A DNA stretch of 62,375 nt from Flavobacteriaceae bacterium (GCA_023262185.1 JALRDO010000012.1:1-62375); one strand, 5' to 3'. Counted from the first letter of the stretch, positions 1 through 9,877 are shown. The notes: generated by a model not told the origin, from the sequence alone. Numbers and translations are program-made.

Positions 1-1301
1 AGCGCTCGATATTCATCGAGGCGCTCGTTGATTCCTTGGGCGATCATACCCCCTTTAGCGGCTACTGCTGGCACCTCTTCTTTTAAGTTCGTATGAATCG
101 AAAGGGCCACTTGCTGAATGGCCTTTTCATTGAACGACAAACCAATTTGGTGTTCTTTTAAGAGTGCTTGTAGCGTATTGCAATGGGTGATGGCTAATTC
201 AAGCGTTTTGAGCTCCTTTGGACCAATGCGTTTCGTGGCAATACGCATGCTGATCCGCTCGAGATCACTCATCTTTTTTAAATGTTCTTGAATGTGCGAT
301 CGGACCATTTTGTTAGTCTTGAAAAAGGCTACGCGATCGTGTCTGTATTGTAGCGGTTCAATTCGGGTCAAGGGCCTGGCGATCCACTGCCGTAGCATAC
401 GTGCCCCCATGGGTGTGAGCGTTTGGTCAATGATTGAGATCAGGGCATGTCCACCTGGATTGAGCGGATGAAAGAGCTCTAGACTTTTATAGGTGAAGGC
501 GTCCATCCACAAATGATCGTCTCGATCGAGTCGAGTGAGCCTTTGAATGTGAGATTTTTGCTGGTGCTGTGCTTCGTTGAGGTAATGCAATAGAGCTCCC
601 GCAACCCCAATGCTGGACGATTTAAGGGCTATACCGAAGCCTTCTAAACTACTTGTTTGAAAGTGATCGGTGAGGAGTTCAAGTGCAAAATCATGCTCGA
701 AGACCCAAGGGTCTAGACTAAAGGGATGAGGGAGGTCAAAACGCTCTTGCAAAATTGAACGCTGGTTCTTAGGCAGAATCACCTCGACCACATCGAAGTG
801 GGTGATGAGACTTTCTATATACGCCGCATGACCTTCTGCTACCTGAAAATCTCCAGTAGAAACATCTAATAGCGCCAGAGCGTAGCGATCATTGTGACCA
901 CTAAGAGCTGCTAAAAAGTTATTCCGCTTGGCATCGAGTAACTCTTCAGTTATAGCCACCCCCGGAGTGATAAGTTCTGCCACTCCTCGTTTTACGATAC
1001 CTTTTACCTGTTTAGGGTCTTCAAGTTGCTCACATATAGCGACTCTTTTTCCAGCCTTTACGAGTTTTGAGAGGTAAGTGTGAAGCGCGTGATGCGGAAA
1101 TCCGGCCAAAGGAGTCTGATCTCCACCATTGTTGCGCTGAGTTAAGACGATGCCTAGAATTTTAGAGGTCTCTTCTGCATCTGAACCGAAGGTTTCGTAG
1201 AAATCACCCACTCTAAATAACAAAAGCGCCTCAGGATGTTTGCCCTTTATCTCGTGATACTGCTGCATCAACGGAGTCGTCGTTTTGCTATTTTTTGCCA
1301 T
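1..1301 (-). CDS. mutS: DNA mismatch repair protein MutS, N-terminal part (cut by window edge)
   Basis: Reading the minus strand from an ATG at 1301 gives an unbroken frame of 433 codons to the left edge, so only the N-terminal half is present. MutS recognises mismatches and small loops and recruits MutL. The mismatch-binding domain is visible with the conserved Phe-x-Glu wedge (GDFYE, F34 and E36), followed by the connector and the start of the core and lever domains (a GGHALISIIDQTLTPMGARM-like stretch, which fits the core). The ATPase domain lies outside the window. The gene is divergent from the methyltransferase gene at 1336 with 34 bp between starts. A possible weak -7 box for it (TATTTTCG on the minus strand, 1310-1317) has one mismatch to the Bacteroidota consensus. 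Identification is secure from the translated sequence. Confidence 0.95.
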   Translation of the reverse strand, partial: MAKNSKTTTPLMQQYHEIKGKHPEALLLFRVGDFYETFGSDAEETSKILGIVLTQRNNGGDQTPLAGFPHHALHTYLSKLVKAGKRVAICEQLEDPKQVKGIVKRGVAELITPGVAITEELLDAKRNNFLAALSGHNDRYALALLDVSTGDFQVAEGHAAYIESLITHFDVVEVILPKNQRSILQERFDLPHPFSLDPWVFEHDFALELLTDHFQTSSLEGFGIALKSSSIGVAGALLHYLNEAQHQQKSHIQRLTRLDRDDHLWMDAFTYKSLELFHPLNPGGHALISIIDQTLTPMGARMLRQWIARPLTRIEPLQYRHDRVAFFKTNKMVRSHIQEHLKKMSDLERISMRIATKRIGPKELKTLELAITHCNTLQALLKEHQIGLSFNEKAIQQVALSIHTNLKEEVPAVAAKGGMIAQGINERLDEYRA

Positions 1302-1335
1302 AATTTTACCGAAAATAGAAATTTGATCCCACCTA

Positions 1336-1878
1336 TTGAAAACTCATTTTCTCAAAAAGTCGGTTGATTCACTGGGGCGTCTGTCTGTAGAAGCCTTTAA
1401 GAGCGCGTCAAAAATTCCTGTAGTGGTGGTATTAGATAATGTGCGCAGTCTTCACAATGTCGGTTCGGTCTTTCGAACATCGGATGCATTTAGCATAGAG
1501 CGTTTGCTATTGTGTGGGATTACAGCTACTCCTCCGCATAAAGAGCTCAGAAAAACGGCACTTGGAGCTACCGAGAGCGTTGCTTGGGAGTATGCTGCCT
1601 CCACAGCCGACGTCATTTCAGATTTAAAGAAGGAGGGGTTTCAGATTGTGGCGGTGGAGCAGGCTGATCATTCTGTTACTCTAGAAACTTTTTCTCCTAA
1701 GGCGGATGAGAAATACGCGCTTATTTTTGGGCATGAGGTGAATGGCGTCGACCAAGAAGTATTAAATCAATGCGATACGGTCATTGAAATAGCACAGTCG
1801 GGCACCAAACATTCCCTAAACGTTTCGGTAAGCGCAGGTGTTGTGCTATGGTACTTTCACACTGCCTTACGCGCTTAG
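1336..1878 (+). CDS. SpoU/TrmH-family RNA 2'-O-methyltransferase
   Basis: The 180-residue protein has the three SpoU (SPOUT) motifs: NVGSVFRTSDAF near residues 43-54, LIFGHEVNGVDQ near 128-139, and IEIAQSGTKHSLNVSVSAG near 150-168. The last two form the SAM-binding trefoil knot, so it methylates a ribose 2'-OH in tRNA or rRNA; the exact target cannot be told. It has no separate N-terminal RNA-binding domain, as in TrmL-sized members. The frame opens after an in-frame TGA at 1324 and the only early start is TTG at 1336, which is plausible but unproven. Its 3' end overlaps the convergent folK fusion gene by 12 nt. Confidence 0.88.
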   Translation: MKTHFLKKSVDSLGRLSVEAFKSASKIPVVVVLDNVRSLHNVGSVFRTSDAFSIERLLLCGITATPPHKELRKTALGATESVAWEYAASTADVISDLKKEGFQIVAVEQADHSVTLETFSPKADEKYALIFGHEVNGVDQEVLNQCDTVIEIAQSGTKHSLNVSVSAGVVLWYFHTALRA

Positions 1879-2994
1879 ACGTTTATCAACTAAGACCTCA
1901 GTAATTCTTTTGCAAAGGGCATCCAAGGCCTGAGGGTCGGCAATAAAGTCGAATTCAGTGGTGTCGATCAGTAAGCGTTCGTCTTCTTTGTCATGAAGGT
2001 TATGGTAAGCCTTTCGTATGCGCTCGAGGTAGGTGGCTTCAATTCCTTTTTCAATGGCACGGGACCTTTTTTTGATGCGCTCTTGAATGATAGGTGTTGG
2101 CGCGTCTAGAAGGATATAAAGTTCTGGGGCTTCAGTAAGCTGCTCAGACCATTCAAAAAAGCGATTGAAAAGTACAAGATCTTCACCCGACAAATTCAAT
2201 GCAGCGAAGAGTTTTGATTTACTAATATGGTAATCGGCAATCACCCCTCGTTTACCTTTGAGGTGCAGTAGCGCTTGGTGTCGGTCGGCCAAAAAATGCA
2301 GTTCAGTGGGGAGCGCATAGGCCGATGGGTCTTGATAAAATTGATTCAAGTAGGGGTTTGACTCAAAGGCTTCTAAATGCTCTGTAAGTCCGTAGCGCTC
2401 AGAAAGCAGCTTGCATAAACTGGTCTTTCCAACCCCAATACACCCCTCGATTACGATGGTTTTTGCGGTTTTCCAGAGCGCTTGCTCTGTGCAGACCAGT
2501 TCATAGGTTATAGGGGTTAAGGTAGAGCGGTCATCGCAGTCAGAAAGCCATGCTGAAACCTTTTTAAGATGGTTCGAATCGTTGAGTGCTATCATCAACT
2601 CTTCTAATGGCTCGAGTACAAATCTTCTTTGAGCCATTCTCGGGTGCGGCAATTTTAGGGCTGCTGTATGAAGGCTTTCAGCGCCTACCAAAAGATCGAT
2701 GTCAAGTGGGCGGTCTTGATAGCCCTCTACCACTGTGCTGCGCTCGCGGCCATGCTCAAGTTCTAGTTCAAGTGCCAGACTCAGAAGTTCAGATGGATCG
2801 CATGAAGTGTCAACAGCTACACAACAATTGAAGAAGGGGGCGCCTTGAAAACCTTGGGCAGCGTTCTCGTATACTTTAGAGCATCCTACAACGTGAACGT
2901 CTTCAGTATTGAGTTGTAAAATAGCGGTTTGGATGTGCCAGAGTCTGTGCTCTTGATTACTGCCAAGACCTAAGTAATAGCGTTGTAACTTCAT
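1867..2994 (-). CDS. folK: HPPK (FolK) - deoxynucleoside kinase fusion protein
   Basis: Two enzymes are joined in one 375-residue chain. Residues 1 to about 150 are 6-hydroxymethyl-7,8-dihydropterin pyrophosphokinase, a folate pathway step, with the GLGSN start and the DRPLDIDLL signature near residues 94-102. Residues about 178-372 are a deoxynucleoside kinase-like P-loop domain, with Walker A GCIGVGKT at 184-191 and an NPYL-type stretch resembling the stand-alone kinase at 29243. The second half would phosphorylate deoxynucleosides for salvage; substrate specificity is not visible. This fusion is known in Flavobacteriia, so it is not an assembly error. The gene is divergent from sppA (65 bp apart) and convergent with the SpoU gene. 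Both functions feed thymidylate and folate metabolism, matching thyA and folA at 20-22 kb. Confidence 0.93.
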   Translation of the reverse strand: MKLQRYYLGLGSNQEHRLWHIQTAILQLNTEDVHVVGCSKVYENAAQGFQGAPFFNCCVAVDTSCDPSELLSLALELELEHGRERSTVVEGYQDRPLDIDLLVGAESLHTAALKLPHPRMAQRRFVLEPLEELMIALNDSNHLKKVSAWLSDCDDRSTLTPITYELVCTEQALWKTAKTIVIEGCIGVGKTSLCKLLSERYGLTEHLEAFESNPYLNQFYQDPSAYALPTELHFLADRHQALLHLKGKRGVIADYHISKSKLFAALNLSGEDLVLFNRFFEWSEQLTEAPELYILLDAPTPIIQERIKKRSRAIEKGIEATYLERIRKAYHNLHDKEDERLLIDTTEFDFIADPQALDALCKRITEVLVDKRLSA

Positions 2995-3059
2995 CGGGGG
3001 TTGAAAGTACGAAAAGCCCTGAACTTTAAGTATATTTAAGATTCGTAACGCACAGAATT

Positions 3060-4832
3060 ATGATGTTTTTGAAGCGCTTCTTCGCTGCCTTTTTGGGCGC
3101 TTTGGCTGCTCTATGGTTTTTCTTTTTAATCGGAATGATCTTGTTGGTGGGATTGAGTCAAATCGATCCTGCAGTAACGGTTTCTAACAACACCGTACTC
3201 CAACTAAAGTTGAATCGCCCCTTACTGGATTATCAAGGCTCAACTAAAGATGATCTTTTTAGCGCCTTCTTTCAAGAGTATATGGCTGTAGATGAGATTG
3301 TAGAAGCCATTAATAAGGCCGCAACAGATGGGAAAATAAAAGGAATTAGTATAGAAACTCCAGTGGTCATTGGCGGTTGGTCACAAACCACAGCGATCAG
3401 AGAAGCGTTAGCACGATTCAAAGAAAGCGGAAAGTTTGTGTATGCTTATGCCGACACCTATACCCAGCGTGCCTATTATTTATCGAGTGTTGCAGACAGT
3501 ATTTTCATCCCAGCAGCAGGGGCCATCGATTTGCGCGGACTAGCCTCAGAATTGACCTACTACAAGTCGTTTCAAGACAAGACCGGTCTTAAAATGGAGG
3601 TGATCCGTCACGGTAAATACAAAGCTGCGGTAGAGCCTTATCTAGAAGATGAGCCGAGCGCAGCAAACCTCGAGCAAATTAAACAAGTGCTTGCTTCACT
3701 TTGGAACGAGGTTTCGTCTGAAATACGTGGCAACAGAGGATTAGATTCGGCTTCTTTTGAGGCCGTTGTGCATTCTGCTGAGGCTAGAAATCCAGAGCGT
3801 GCATTGGCGCTAGGCATTATAGATCGTATTGCCTATAGTGATTCTTACGAAGAAGCCTTAAAGCTTGCGGTGAATGCCGATAGCAACCCAGTTAGTGCAG
3901 GTTCTGCCTTAAATACAATGAGCGTCAGCAGCTACAGCAGGGTACAGAACGATACAGCACCTACGACTTCTGATCGCATTGCGCTTATTTATGCACAGGG
4001 AACCATTCTTTACGGAGAGGGTTCACCCACTCTAATGGGGCAGACCACCATGAATAAAGCCTTAGTCTCTGCACGCGAAGACAACACGGTAAAAGCCATT
4101 GTTTTGCGGATCAATTCTCCCGGAGGGAGTGCCTTAACCTCAGACCTGATTTGGCGCGAAGTAGAAAAGACCGCTAAAGTGAAGCCTGTGGTGGTTTCGA
4201 TTTCTGATATTGCTGCCTCGGGGGGCTATTACATAGCAACACCTGCTACCTATATTATAGCCGATAAGACTGCTATTACAGGTTCAATAGGGGTTTTTGG
4301 AACGCTTCCGAACGCTTCTGCCATAGCGAAAGAGTGGGGAATCAACTCGTATAGTGTCGGAACACATGAGCGTTCTTTTACCTATTCGGTCGTTCAACCT
4401 TTGAGTGATTCGTTTCGTGCTGAGCTTCAAGATGGGATTGAACGCACCTATGACTTGTTTATTGTGCGTGTAGCTACCGGAAGGGGGATGACTCCTGAAG
4501 AGGTTGACGCCATTGCTCAAGGTCGCGTATGGAGCGCTCAAGATGGGCTCGAAGTGGGGTTGGTAGATGAAATTGGAGGACTCCATCGCTCCCTAGAAAA
4601 GGCGGCTGAGCTCGCAAATATCGAGTCTTATAAGGTGAGAAAATACCCTAGATACAAATCTAATATTGAACGCCTACTCGGAGATCTTCCTTCGGCAATG
4701 ACCCAGCGCTGGTTTGCAGAATACATCCCTTCTTGGGCGCAACGCTATGCCGAATTTTGGAAGGGTATCAAGGGTTCAGATGAGCAATTTGAGATACAAG
4801 CCCGCATGCCATTTGATCTGAAAATCGAGTAA
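3060..4832 (+). CDS. sppA: Signal peptide peptidase SppA, 67K type
   Basis: A 590-residue inner-membrane serine peptidase that degrades cleaved signal peptides in the periplasm. An N-terminal membrane segment (about residues 6-32) is followed by the two tandem peptidase-S49 domains typical of the long SppA form. The Lys-Ser dyad is present: the GKYKAAVEP motif around residues 185-193 supplies the lysine and SDIAASGGYY carries the nucleophile Ser387. The start is ATG at 3060, directly followed by a second ATG. The upstream sequence at 3031-3038 (TATATTTA) resembles a -7 box with one mismatch. The downstream transporter gene begins at the very next base after the stop codon, so the two are co-transcribed. 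Confidence 0.95.
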   Translation: MMFLKRFFAAFLGALAALWFFFLIGMILLVGLSQIDPAVTVSNNTVLQLKLNRPLLDYQGSTKDDLFSAFFQEYMAVDEIVEAINKAATDGKIKGISIETPVVIGGWSQTTAIREALARFKESGKFVYAYADTYTQRAYYLSSVADSIFIPAAGAIDLRGLASELTYYKSFQDKTGLKMEVIRHGKYKAAVEPYLEDEPSAANLEQIKQVLASLWNEVSSEIRGNRGLDSASFEAVVHSAEARNPERALALGIIDRIAYSDSYEEALKLAVNADSNPVSAGSALNTMSVSSYSRVQNDTAPTTSDRIALIYAQGTILYGEGSPTLMGQTTMNKALVSAREDNTVKAIVLRINSPGGSALTSDLIWREVEKTAKVKPVVVSISDIAASGGYYIATPATYIIADKTAITGSIGVFGTLPNASAIAKEWGINSYSVGTHERSFTYSVVQPLSDSFRAELQDGIERTYDLFIVRVATGRGMTPEEVDAIAQGRVWSAQDGLEVGLVDEIGGLHRSLEKAAELANIESYKVRKYPRYKSNIERLLGDLPSAMTQRWFAEYIPSWAQRYAEFWKGIKGSDEQFEIQARMPFDLKIE

Positions 4833-5546
4833 ATGAATAGCGCCCTAAAAAAACAAGCCTTTACGCTTTATCTCTTCTTGGCTGCGCTATTCATTACCTC
4901 TTTGGTGGTCTCAAATCTGATTTTTCAGAAGTTTTTTGTGTGGCAACCTTTTGGAGATTTAGAAGTTTTTGGAGCTCCAATTTTCGAGGTATCGGTGGGT
5001 ATTTTACCGTATCCGATCACCTTTTTAATCACTGACTTGATTTCTGAGATTTATGGAAAAAAGTTAGCCAACAAAGTGGTGGTTGCCGGTATTTTTGCCT
5101 CGGTCTTTTCGCTACTTATCGTATATACAGCAGGGGCCTCAACCGCCACGGTATGGTCGCCTGTAGACGATGCGCAGTTCAATACAGTTTTCGGAAACAC
5201 CATGGTGGCTGTATTCGCCTCTATGATGGCCTATCTCTTGGCCCAATTTGTAGACATTCAGATTTACCATTTCTGGAAGCGATTGACTAATGGAAAGCAC
5301 CTTTGGCTGCGCAATAACTTTTCTACCTTTTCTTCTCAGTTTATTGATACATTTTCTGTAGTATTCTTTCTGAGTGCATTTGGCCAGTTGTCATGGGAGC
5401 TGTTTTGGGGGCTAGTTATCGCAGGATTTCTATTTAAGGTATTAATAGCGATAGCAGATACTCCAGTACTCTATTTCTTGGTATATACGGCTAGAAAGAA
5501 ATTCAATCTCGGCTTGAATGAAGAGATTGATTTATTTGGCGAGTAG
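4833..5546 (+). CDS. yhhQ: Queuosine precursor transporter (YhhQ/DUF165 family)
   Basis: A hydrophobic 237-residue protein with about six membrane segments, beginning around residues 14-30, and the family's conserved stretch PYPITFLITDLISEIYGKK near residues 58-76. Members import queuosine precursors (preQ0/preQ1) across the inner membrane. The function fits queA in this window (37104), which carries out a late step of queuosine formation on tRNA. The ATG starts immediately after the sppA stop codon, so it depends on the sppA transcript. It ends 10 bp before the convergent DUF2797-like gene. No preQ1 riboswitch is seen, as expected for a gene inside an operon. Confidence 0.9.
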   Translation: MNSALKKQAFTLYLFLAALFITSLVVSNLIFQKFFVWQPFGDLEVFGAPIFEVSVGILPYPITFLITDLISEIYGKKLANKVVVAGIFASVFSLLIVYTAGASTATVWSPVDDAQFNTVFGNTMVAVFASMMAYLLAQFVDIQIYHFWKRLTNGKHLWLRNNFSTFSSQFIDTFSVVFFLSAFGQLSWELFWGLVIAGFLFKVLIAIADTPVLYFLVYTARKKFNLGLNEEIDLFGE

Positions 5547-5556
5547 GCTTGTGTTC

Positions 5557-6351
5557 TCAGCGTACATTGAACGCTACTACATACCCTTCTGATGATCGAA
5601 CATTAAAGATGCTGTAGTCGTCAAAGATGAGGTACTGGCCCTTAATTCCTTTGAGTTTTCCTTTTAAGGGTTCATTTTCACTTAGACTTTGACGTACTCC
5701 TAACTGACCGTCGGGTGTATACGGAAAGTTGAGTTCTTCGACCTGAAGTTCATCGATTACATAGGGCTGTACTTCATCAGGAAGATATGCTTTTAAAGCG
5801 TTGAACTGCTTGATGAGATCACGGGATTGCTCGGGTTGTGAGAGCATAGTCTTCCATTGCGTCTTGTCACTAATATGCGCTTTGAGCGCAACCTCGGCGA
5901 CACCTGCCAAATAGCGATTGGGAACTTCCAAGAAGGCCATCGCCTGATGCGCCCCTTGATCGATCCATCTTGTTGGAACTTGACTTTTACGGGTCACACC
6001 TACTTTTACCCCTCCGGTATTGGAGAGGTAGACGATATGCGGTTGCAATTGCATTTTCTTTTCAAAAGCTAAATCGCGGTCTTCAATATCTAAATGCGCC
6101 TTGCTTTCTTCTGGCTTCATGATCCACGATCCGGCTTGTGGAGACTCAAAAAAGCACTTTTTGCATAGGCCTTGTCTGAAAATGGATGCATTGTCGCCGC
6201 AACTCAAACATTGATATCCAATAAGATCGAATTGAATGGTTTTTCCGATACAATCATTGACTTTCACAAACTCATCACCTAAGTGCATAAAATAGTTGAT
6301 TGGCGAAGTAGATTCGGTCTCCATTTTAGTGAGTACTCCTTGATAAAGCAT
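5557..6351 (-). CDS. DUF2797-like protein with a small zinc-ribbon
   Basis: The 264-residue protein resembles the DUF2797 family, whose biochemical role is unknown to me. Around residues 49-65 it has two Cys pairs (C-L-S-C and C-K-K-C) that look like a zinc ribbon. Around residues 107-135 the stretch HIVYLSNTGGVKVGVTR recalls the fold of GIY-YIG-like domains; this is a visual resemblance only. The gene is divergent from the GH3 gene. A -7-like box TATCTTTA on the minus strand (6383-6390) has one mismatch to the consensus and would place transcription start shortly upstream of the ATG at 6351. No operon partner is visible. Confidence 0.7.
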   Translation of the reverse strand: MLYQGVLTKMETESTSPINYFMHLGDEFVKVNDCIGKTIQFDLIGYQCLSCGDNASIFRQGLCKKCFFESPQAGSWIMKPEESKAHLDIEDRDLAFEKKMQLQPHIVYLSNTGGVKVGVTRKSQVPTRWIDQGAHQAMAFLEVPNRYLAGVAEVALKAHISDKTQWKTMLSQPEQSRDLIKQFNALKAYLPDEVQPYVIDELQVEELNFPYTPDGQLGVRQSLSENEPLKGKLKGIKGQYLIFDDYSIFNVRSSEGYVVAFNVR

Positions 6352-6371
6352 AAGTGCTGTGCGTATATTTG
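6340..6371 (+). promoter_or_regulatory. Promoter of the GH3-family gene
   Basis: TTG at 6340-6342, 21 bp spacer, then TATATTTG at 6364-6371, a perfect match to the Bacteroidota -7 consensus TAnnTTTG. Transcription would start near 6377, downstream of the GTG at 6373 that opens the longest frame. This favours the ATG at 6397 as the real start. Confidence 0.7.
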
Positions 6372-6396
6372 AGTGCTAGCCTTAAAGATACAATTT

Positions 6397-7917
6397 ATGA
6401 CTCTGCCCTTATTCAATTCGATTGCCTCTTGGTTGCTTAAAAAGCGCTTGCATCAGATTGAATTATTTGTCAAGTATCCGGCAGATGTTCAAAATGAACT
6501 CTTGCTTAAGTTGGTTGATATGGCTGCTTTTACTGAGTTTGGGACGAAGTATCGATTTGATGAGATCGAGACCTACCGGCAGTTTGCAGAGCGGGTTCCG
6601 ATCAGTTCTTACGAAGATTTGGCTCCCATGATTCAACGCTGCAGAGACGGGGAACAGAATGTGTTTTGGCCGACTCCTATCAAGTGGTTTGCAAAAAGCA
6701 GTGGAACCACTAATGCCAAGAGCAAGTTTATACCGGTAAGTCAAGAGGCGTTAGACGATTGCCACTACAAGTCAGGTAAAGACCTCTTGTCGCTTTACCT
6801 CAATAACAATGAAGATTCGAAACTCTTTACCGGAAAGAGCCTAAGGCTAGGCGGAAGCAAAGAGCTCTACAAAGAAAAGAGATCTTATTTTGGAGACCTC
6901 TCAGCGATCTTAATTGACAATTTACCGAAGTGGGCAGAATACAGTAGCACCCCGAGTAACCGTGTGTCGCTGATGTCGCATTGGGAGGAGAAACTAAGGG
7001 CCATCATCGCCGAAAGCACCCAAGAAAACGTGACCTCGCTTGCGGGAGTTCCATCATGGATGCTGGTGTTATTGACTGAACTCTTAAAAGAAACCAAGGC
7101 AGACCACCTATTTGAGGTGTGGGAAAACCTGGAGGTCTATTTTCATGGTGGGGTAAGCTTTACGCCTTATAGAACCCAATACGAGAAGTTATTGCCACGT
7201 ACTCATTTTAAGTACTACGAGATCTACAATGCTTCTGAGGGATTCTTTGCCATTCAAGACCGCAACTACCATAGCGATCTGCTGCTCATGTTGGATTATG
7301 GAATTTTCTATGAATTTATTCCAATGACTGAGTGGGGTAAAGAACATCCTAAAGTGCTTCCGATCTGGGAGGTAGAGTTGGGTGTGAATTATGCCATGTT
7401 AATCTCAACGAATGCAGGACTTTGGCGCTATACTGTTGGCGATACGGTGCGTTTTACTTCGCTCTCTCCATTTCGAATAAAGATTACAGGAAGAACAAAG
7501 CATTATATCAATGCTTTCGGTGAAGAATTGATCGTTGAGAATGCCGAGCAGGCCTTGAGAACGGCCTGTGAGCAGACCGGAGCCTCTCTCATTGACTACA
7601 CGGCGGCTCCTGTTTATATGAGTGACAAAGAAAAAGGGGCACATCAATGGATGATTGAATTTCGAAAAGCTCCTGAAGATTTAAAACGATTTACCCTGGT
7701 GCTCGACGAGGCCTTGAAACACCTCAATTCAGATTACGAGGCAAAACGTCAATCTGATATAACACTTCGCATGCCTATCGTTGAGGTCGCTCCGAACGGT
7801 TTGTTTTATCAATGGTTAAAGTCGAAAGAAAAGGTAGGAGGGCAGCATAAAATACCACGCCTCTCGAATTCACGAGACTATATCGAAGAATTACTGCAGC
7901 TTACGAAGCGGCTTTAA
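6397..7917 (+). CDS. GH3 (auxin-responsive promoter) family acyl-adenylating protein
   Basis: From ATG 6397 the product has 506 residues and matches the GH3 family, members of the ANL adenylating superfamily. In plants these conjugate auxin or jasmonate to amino acids; the bacterial substrate is unknown. Visible family features are the ATP-binding loop [14 protein letters not shown] (around residues 98-111 from this start) and a C-terminal [11 protein letters not shown] segment followed by [16 protein letters not shown], which forms the second nucleotide-binding part. The longer frame from GTG 6373 is rejected because the promoter -7 box lies at 6364-6371. The 3' end overlaps convergent clpX by 17 nt. 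Confidence 0.83.
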   Translation: MTLPLFNSIASWLLKKRLHQIELFVKYPADVQNELLLKLVDMAAFTEFGTKYRFDEIETYRQFAERVPISSYEDLAPMIQRCRDGEQNVFWPTPIKWFAKSSGTTNAKSKFIPVSQEALDDCHYKSGKDLLSLYLNNNEDSKLFTGKSLRLGGSKELYKEKRSYFGDLSAILIDNLPKWAEYSSTPSNRVSLMSHWEEKLRAIIAESTQENVTSLAGVPSWMLVLLTELLKETKADHLFEVWENLEVYFHGGVSFTPYRTQYEKLLPRTHFKYYEIYNASEGFFAIQDRNYHSDLLLMLDYGIFYEFIPMTEWGKEHPKVLPIWEVELGVNYAMLISTNAGLWRYTVGDTVRFTSLSPFRIKITGRTKHYINAFGEELIVENAEQALRTACEQTGASLIDYTAAPVYMSDKEKGAHQWMIEFRKAPEDLKRFTLVLDEALKHLNSDYEAKRQSDITLRMPIVEVAPNGLFYQWLKSKEKVGGQHKIPRLSNSRDYIEELLQLTKRL

Positions 7918-9139
7918 GAGAATTTAAAGCAGCAGAATGGGTGTCTAATTGTCCTTGCACGTAAGCCTTGTCTACTTTCAGGTGTTTTTCTCCATTTGAA
8001 GGCATCTCGAACATGGCCTCGGTAAACACTGCCTCGCAGAGTGTGCGAAGACCTCGTGCACCTAATTTGAATTCTAGTGCCTTATCGACAATGTAAGCTT
8101 TAGCCTCATCGTCTATCTCCATTTTTATGCCGTCAATCTCGAAGAGTCGGTGATACTGCTTGAGCAGTGCATTCTTCGGGGTGCTAAGAATCATGAGCAA
8201 ACTATCGCGGTCTAACGGATTCATGTGGGTCAAAACAGGAAGTCGGCCGATGATCTCAGGAATAAGCCCAAAGCTCTTTAAATCTCTAGGGCTGATGTAT
8301 TGCAAGAGGTTTTCTGAATCGATTTGATCCTTAGCCACTGCGCTGCTGTATCCAACCGTTTGTCGATTGAGGCGCTGTGAAATATGACGCTCTATTCCGT
8401 CAAATGCCCCTGCGGCTATAAACAAGATGTTAGAAGTGTCAACCTCAATAAACTTCTGGTCAGGATGTTTGCGGCCACCTTTAGGCGGCACGTTGACGGT
8501 GGTTCCTTCGAGTAACTTGAGTAAACCCTGTTGAACGCCTTCTCCTGAAACGTCTCTTGTGATAGAAGGGTTGTCACTTTTACGCGCAATCTTATCGATC
8601 TCATCGATGAAAACAATACCGCGTTGTGCCTTTTCTAGGTCGTAATCTGCTGCCTGAAGCAATCTGGTAAGTATGCTTTCTACATCTTCACCTACATATC
8701 CGGCCTCTGTCAATACTGTAGCATCGACAATGGCTAAAGGAACGTGCAGTAGCTTGGCGATCGTTTTGGCAACTAGGGTCTTTCCTGTACCCGTTTGCCC
8801 AACGAGCATTACATTACTCTTCTGAATTTCTACCTCGTCTTTACTGCTAGGTTTGAGAAGTCGTTTGTAGTGATTGTAAACGGCTACCGAAAGAACGCGT
8901 TTGGTTTTCTCTTGACCGATGACGTATTCGTCTAAAAAGGCTTTGATGTCTTTGGGTTTGCGCAATTCAAACGCCTCTTCAATACTCTCTTTTTGTTTGC
9001 CTTTGTGTTCTTCTGAAACAATGTGATACGCCTGTTCAATGCAATCATCGCATATATGGGCATCTATGCCTGCAATAAGCAAGTTGGTTTCTTGTTTCTT
9101 TCGTCCGCAGAACGAACACTGAAGATTGTCGGCACTCAT
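7901..9139 (-). CDS. clpX: ATP-dependent Clp protease ATP-binding subunit ClpX
   Basis: The 412-residue AAA+ unfoldase feeds substrates to ClpP. The N-terminal zinc-binding domain is intact (C8, C11, C30, C33). Walker A GQTGTGKT is at 114-121 and Walker B (VFIDEIDK) lies about 65 residues later. The IGF-type loop that docks on ClpP is not obvious by eye in its usual form; I do not infer a loss from that. It lies 9 bp downstream of clpP on the same strand, and tig precedes clpP, the common tig-clpP-clpX order. The length is typical. Confidence 0.97.
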   Translation of the reverse strand: MSADNLQCSFCGRKKQETNLLIAGIDAHICDDCIEQAYHIVSEEHKGKQKESIEEAFELRKPKDIKAFLDEYVIGQEKTKRVLSVAVYNHYKRLLKPSSKDEVEIQKSNVMLVGQTGTGKTLVAKTIAKLLHVPLAIVDATVLTEAGYVGEDVESILTRLLQAADYDLEKAQRGIVFIDEIDKIARKSDNPSITRDVSGEGVQQGLLKLLEGTTVNVPPKGGRKHPDQKFIEVDTSNILFIAAGAFDGIERHISQRLNRQTVGYSSAVAKDQIDSENLLQYISPRDLKSFGLIPEIIGRLPVLTHMNPLDRDSLLMILSTPKNALLKQYHRLFEIDGIKMEIDDEAKAYIVDKALEFKLGARGLRTLCEAVFTEAMFEMPSNGEKHLKVDKAYVQGQLDTHSAALNSLKAAS

Positions 9140-9148
9140 AGCGTCGAA

Positions 9149-9832
9149 TTAACTGCTGGATTGACGCGTAAGGATTTCGTCAATCATCCCGTATTCTTTA
9201 GCGGCCTCGGCACGCATCCAATAATCTCTATCGCTGTCTTGATAGACTTTGTCAAAAGGTTGTTTACTGTGCTTAGCGATAATCTCGTAGAGCTCGTCTT
9301 TTAGCTTTAGAATCTCACGTGCAGTAATTTCAATATCAGAAGCCTGGCCTTGAGCGCCTCCTAGAGGTTGGTGAATCATAACTCTAGAGTGTTCTAATCC
9401 ACTTCGTTTACCGTCAGCACCTGCACACAATAGCACTGCTGCCATTGAGGCTGCGATTCCTGTACAAATCGTAGCTACATCTGGGCGTATAAATTGCATG
9501 GTGTCATAGATACCTAAACCTGCATATACGCTACCCCCTGGAGAGTTGATATAGATCTGAATATCTTTGGTTGAGTCAGTGCTTTCTAAGAACAGTAATT
9601 GTGCCTGAATAATGTTTGCTACTTGATCATTTACCGCAGTTCCCAAAAAGATAATGCGATCCATCATGAGACGTGAGAACACATCGAAAATCGCAATATT
9701 CATTTGCCGCTCTTCGATGATGTTTGGAGTCATTGCCATGGGATACATGCTCGAAACGATTTGATCGTAATACAACGAATTGATCCCTTGATCTTGGATA
9801 GCGAATTTTTTAAACTCCTTTTGAATATCCAT
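9149..9832 (-). CDS. clpP: ATP-dependent Clp protease proteolytic subunit ClpP
   Basis: A 227-residue serine peptidase that forms the double-heptamer protease chamber used with ClpX. The catalytic triad is visible: Ser129 in GIAASM, His154 in MIHQPLGG and Asp203 in the DRDYW stretch, with the same spacing as in the E. coli enzyme. The oligomerisation and active-site glycine motif NSPGGSV is at about 96-102. The N-terminus is about 30 residues longer than the mature E. coli form and may be partly processed. A clean -7 box (9862-9869) just upstream suggests its own promoter in addition to read-through from tig. Confidence 0.97.
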   Translation of the reverse strand: MDIQKEFKKFAIQDQGINSLYYDQIVSSMYPMAMTPNIIEERQMNIAIFDVFSRLMMDRIIFLGTAVNDQVANIIQAQLLFLESTDSTKDIQIYINSPGGSVYAGLGIYDTMQFIRPDVATICTGIAASMAAVLLCAGADGKRSGLEHSRVMIHQPLGGAQGQASDIEITAREILKLKDELYEIIAKHSKQPFDKVYQDSDRDYWMRAEAAKEYGMIDEILTRQSSS

Positions 9833-9861
9833 GTACTGATGTTCGTTTAATGTGCTTCTTT

Positions 9862-9869
9862 CAAAGATA
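9862..9869 (-). promoter_or_regulatory. -7 promoter element of clpP
   Basis: On the minus strand the sequence reads TATCTTTG, a perfect TAnnTTTG match, 30 bp upstream of the clpP start at 9832 and inside the 45-bp tig-clpP gap. No clear TTG is found at the expected -33 distance. It would let clpPX be transcribed independently of tig. Confidence 0.55.
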
Positions 9870-9877
9870 CTTTAAAA

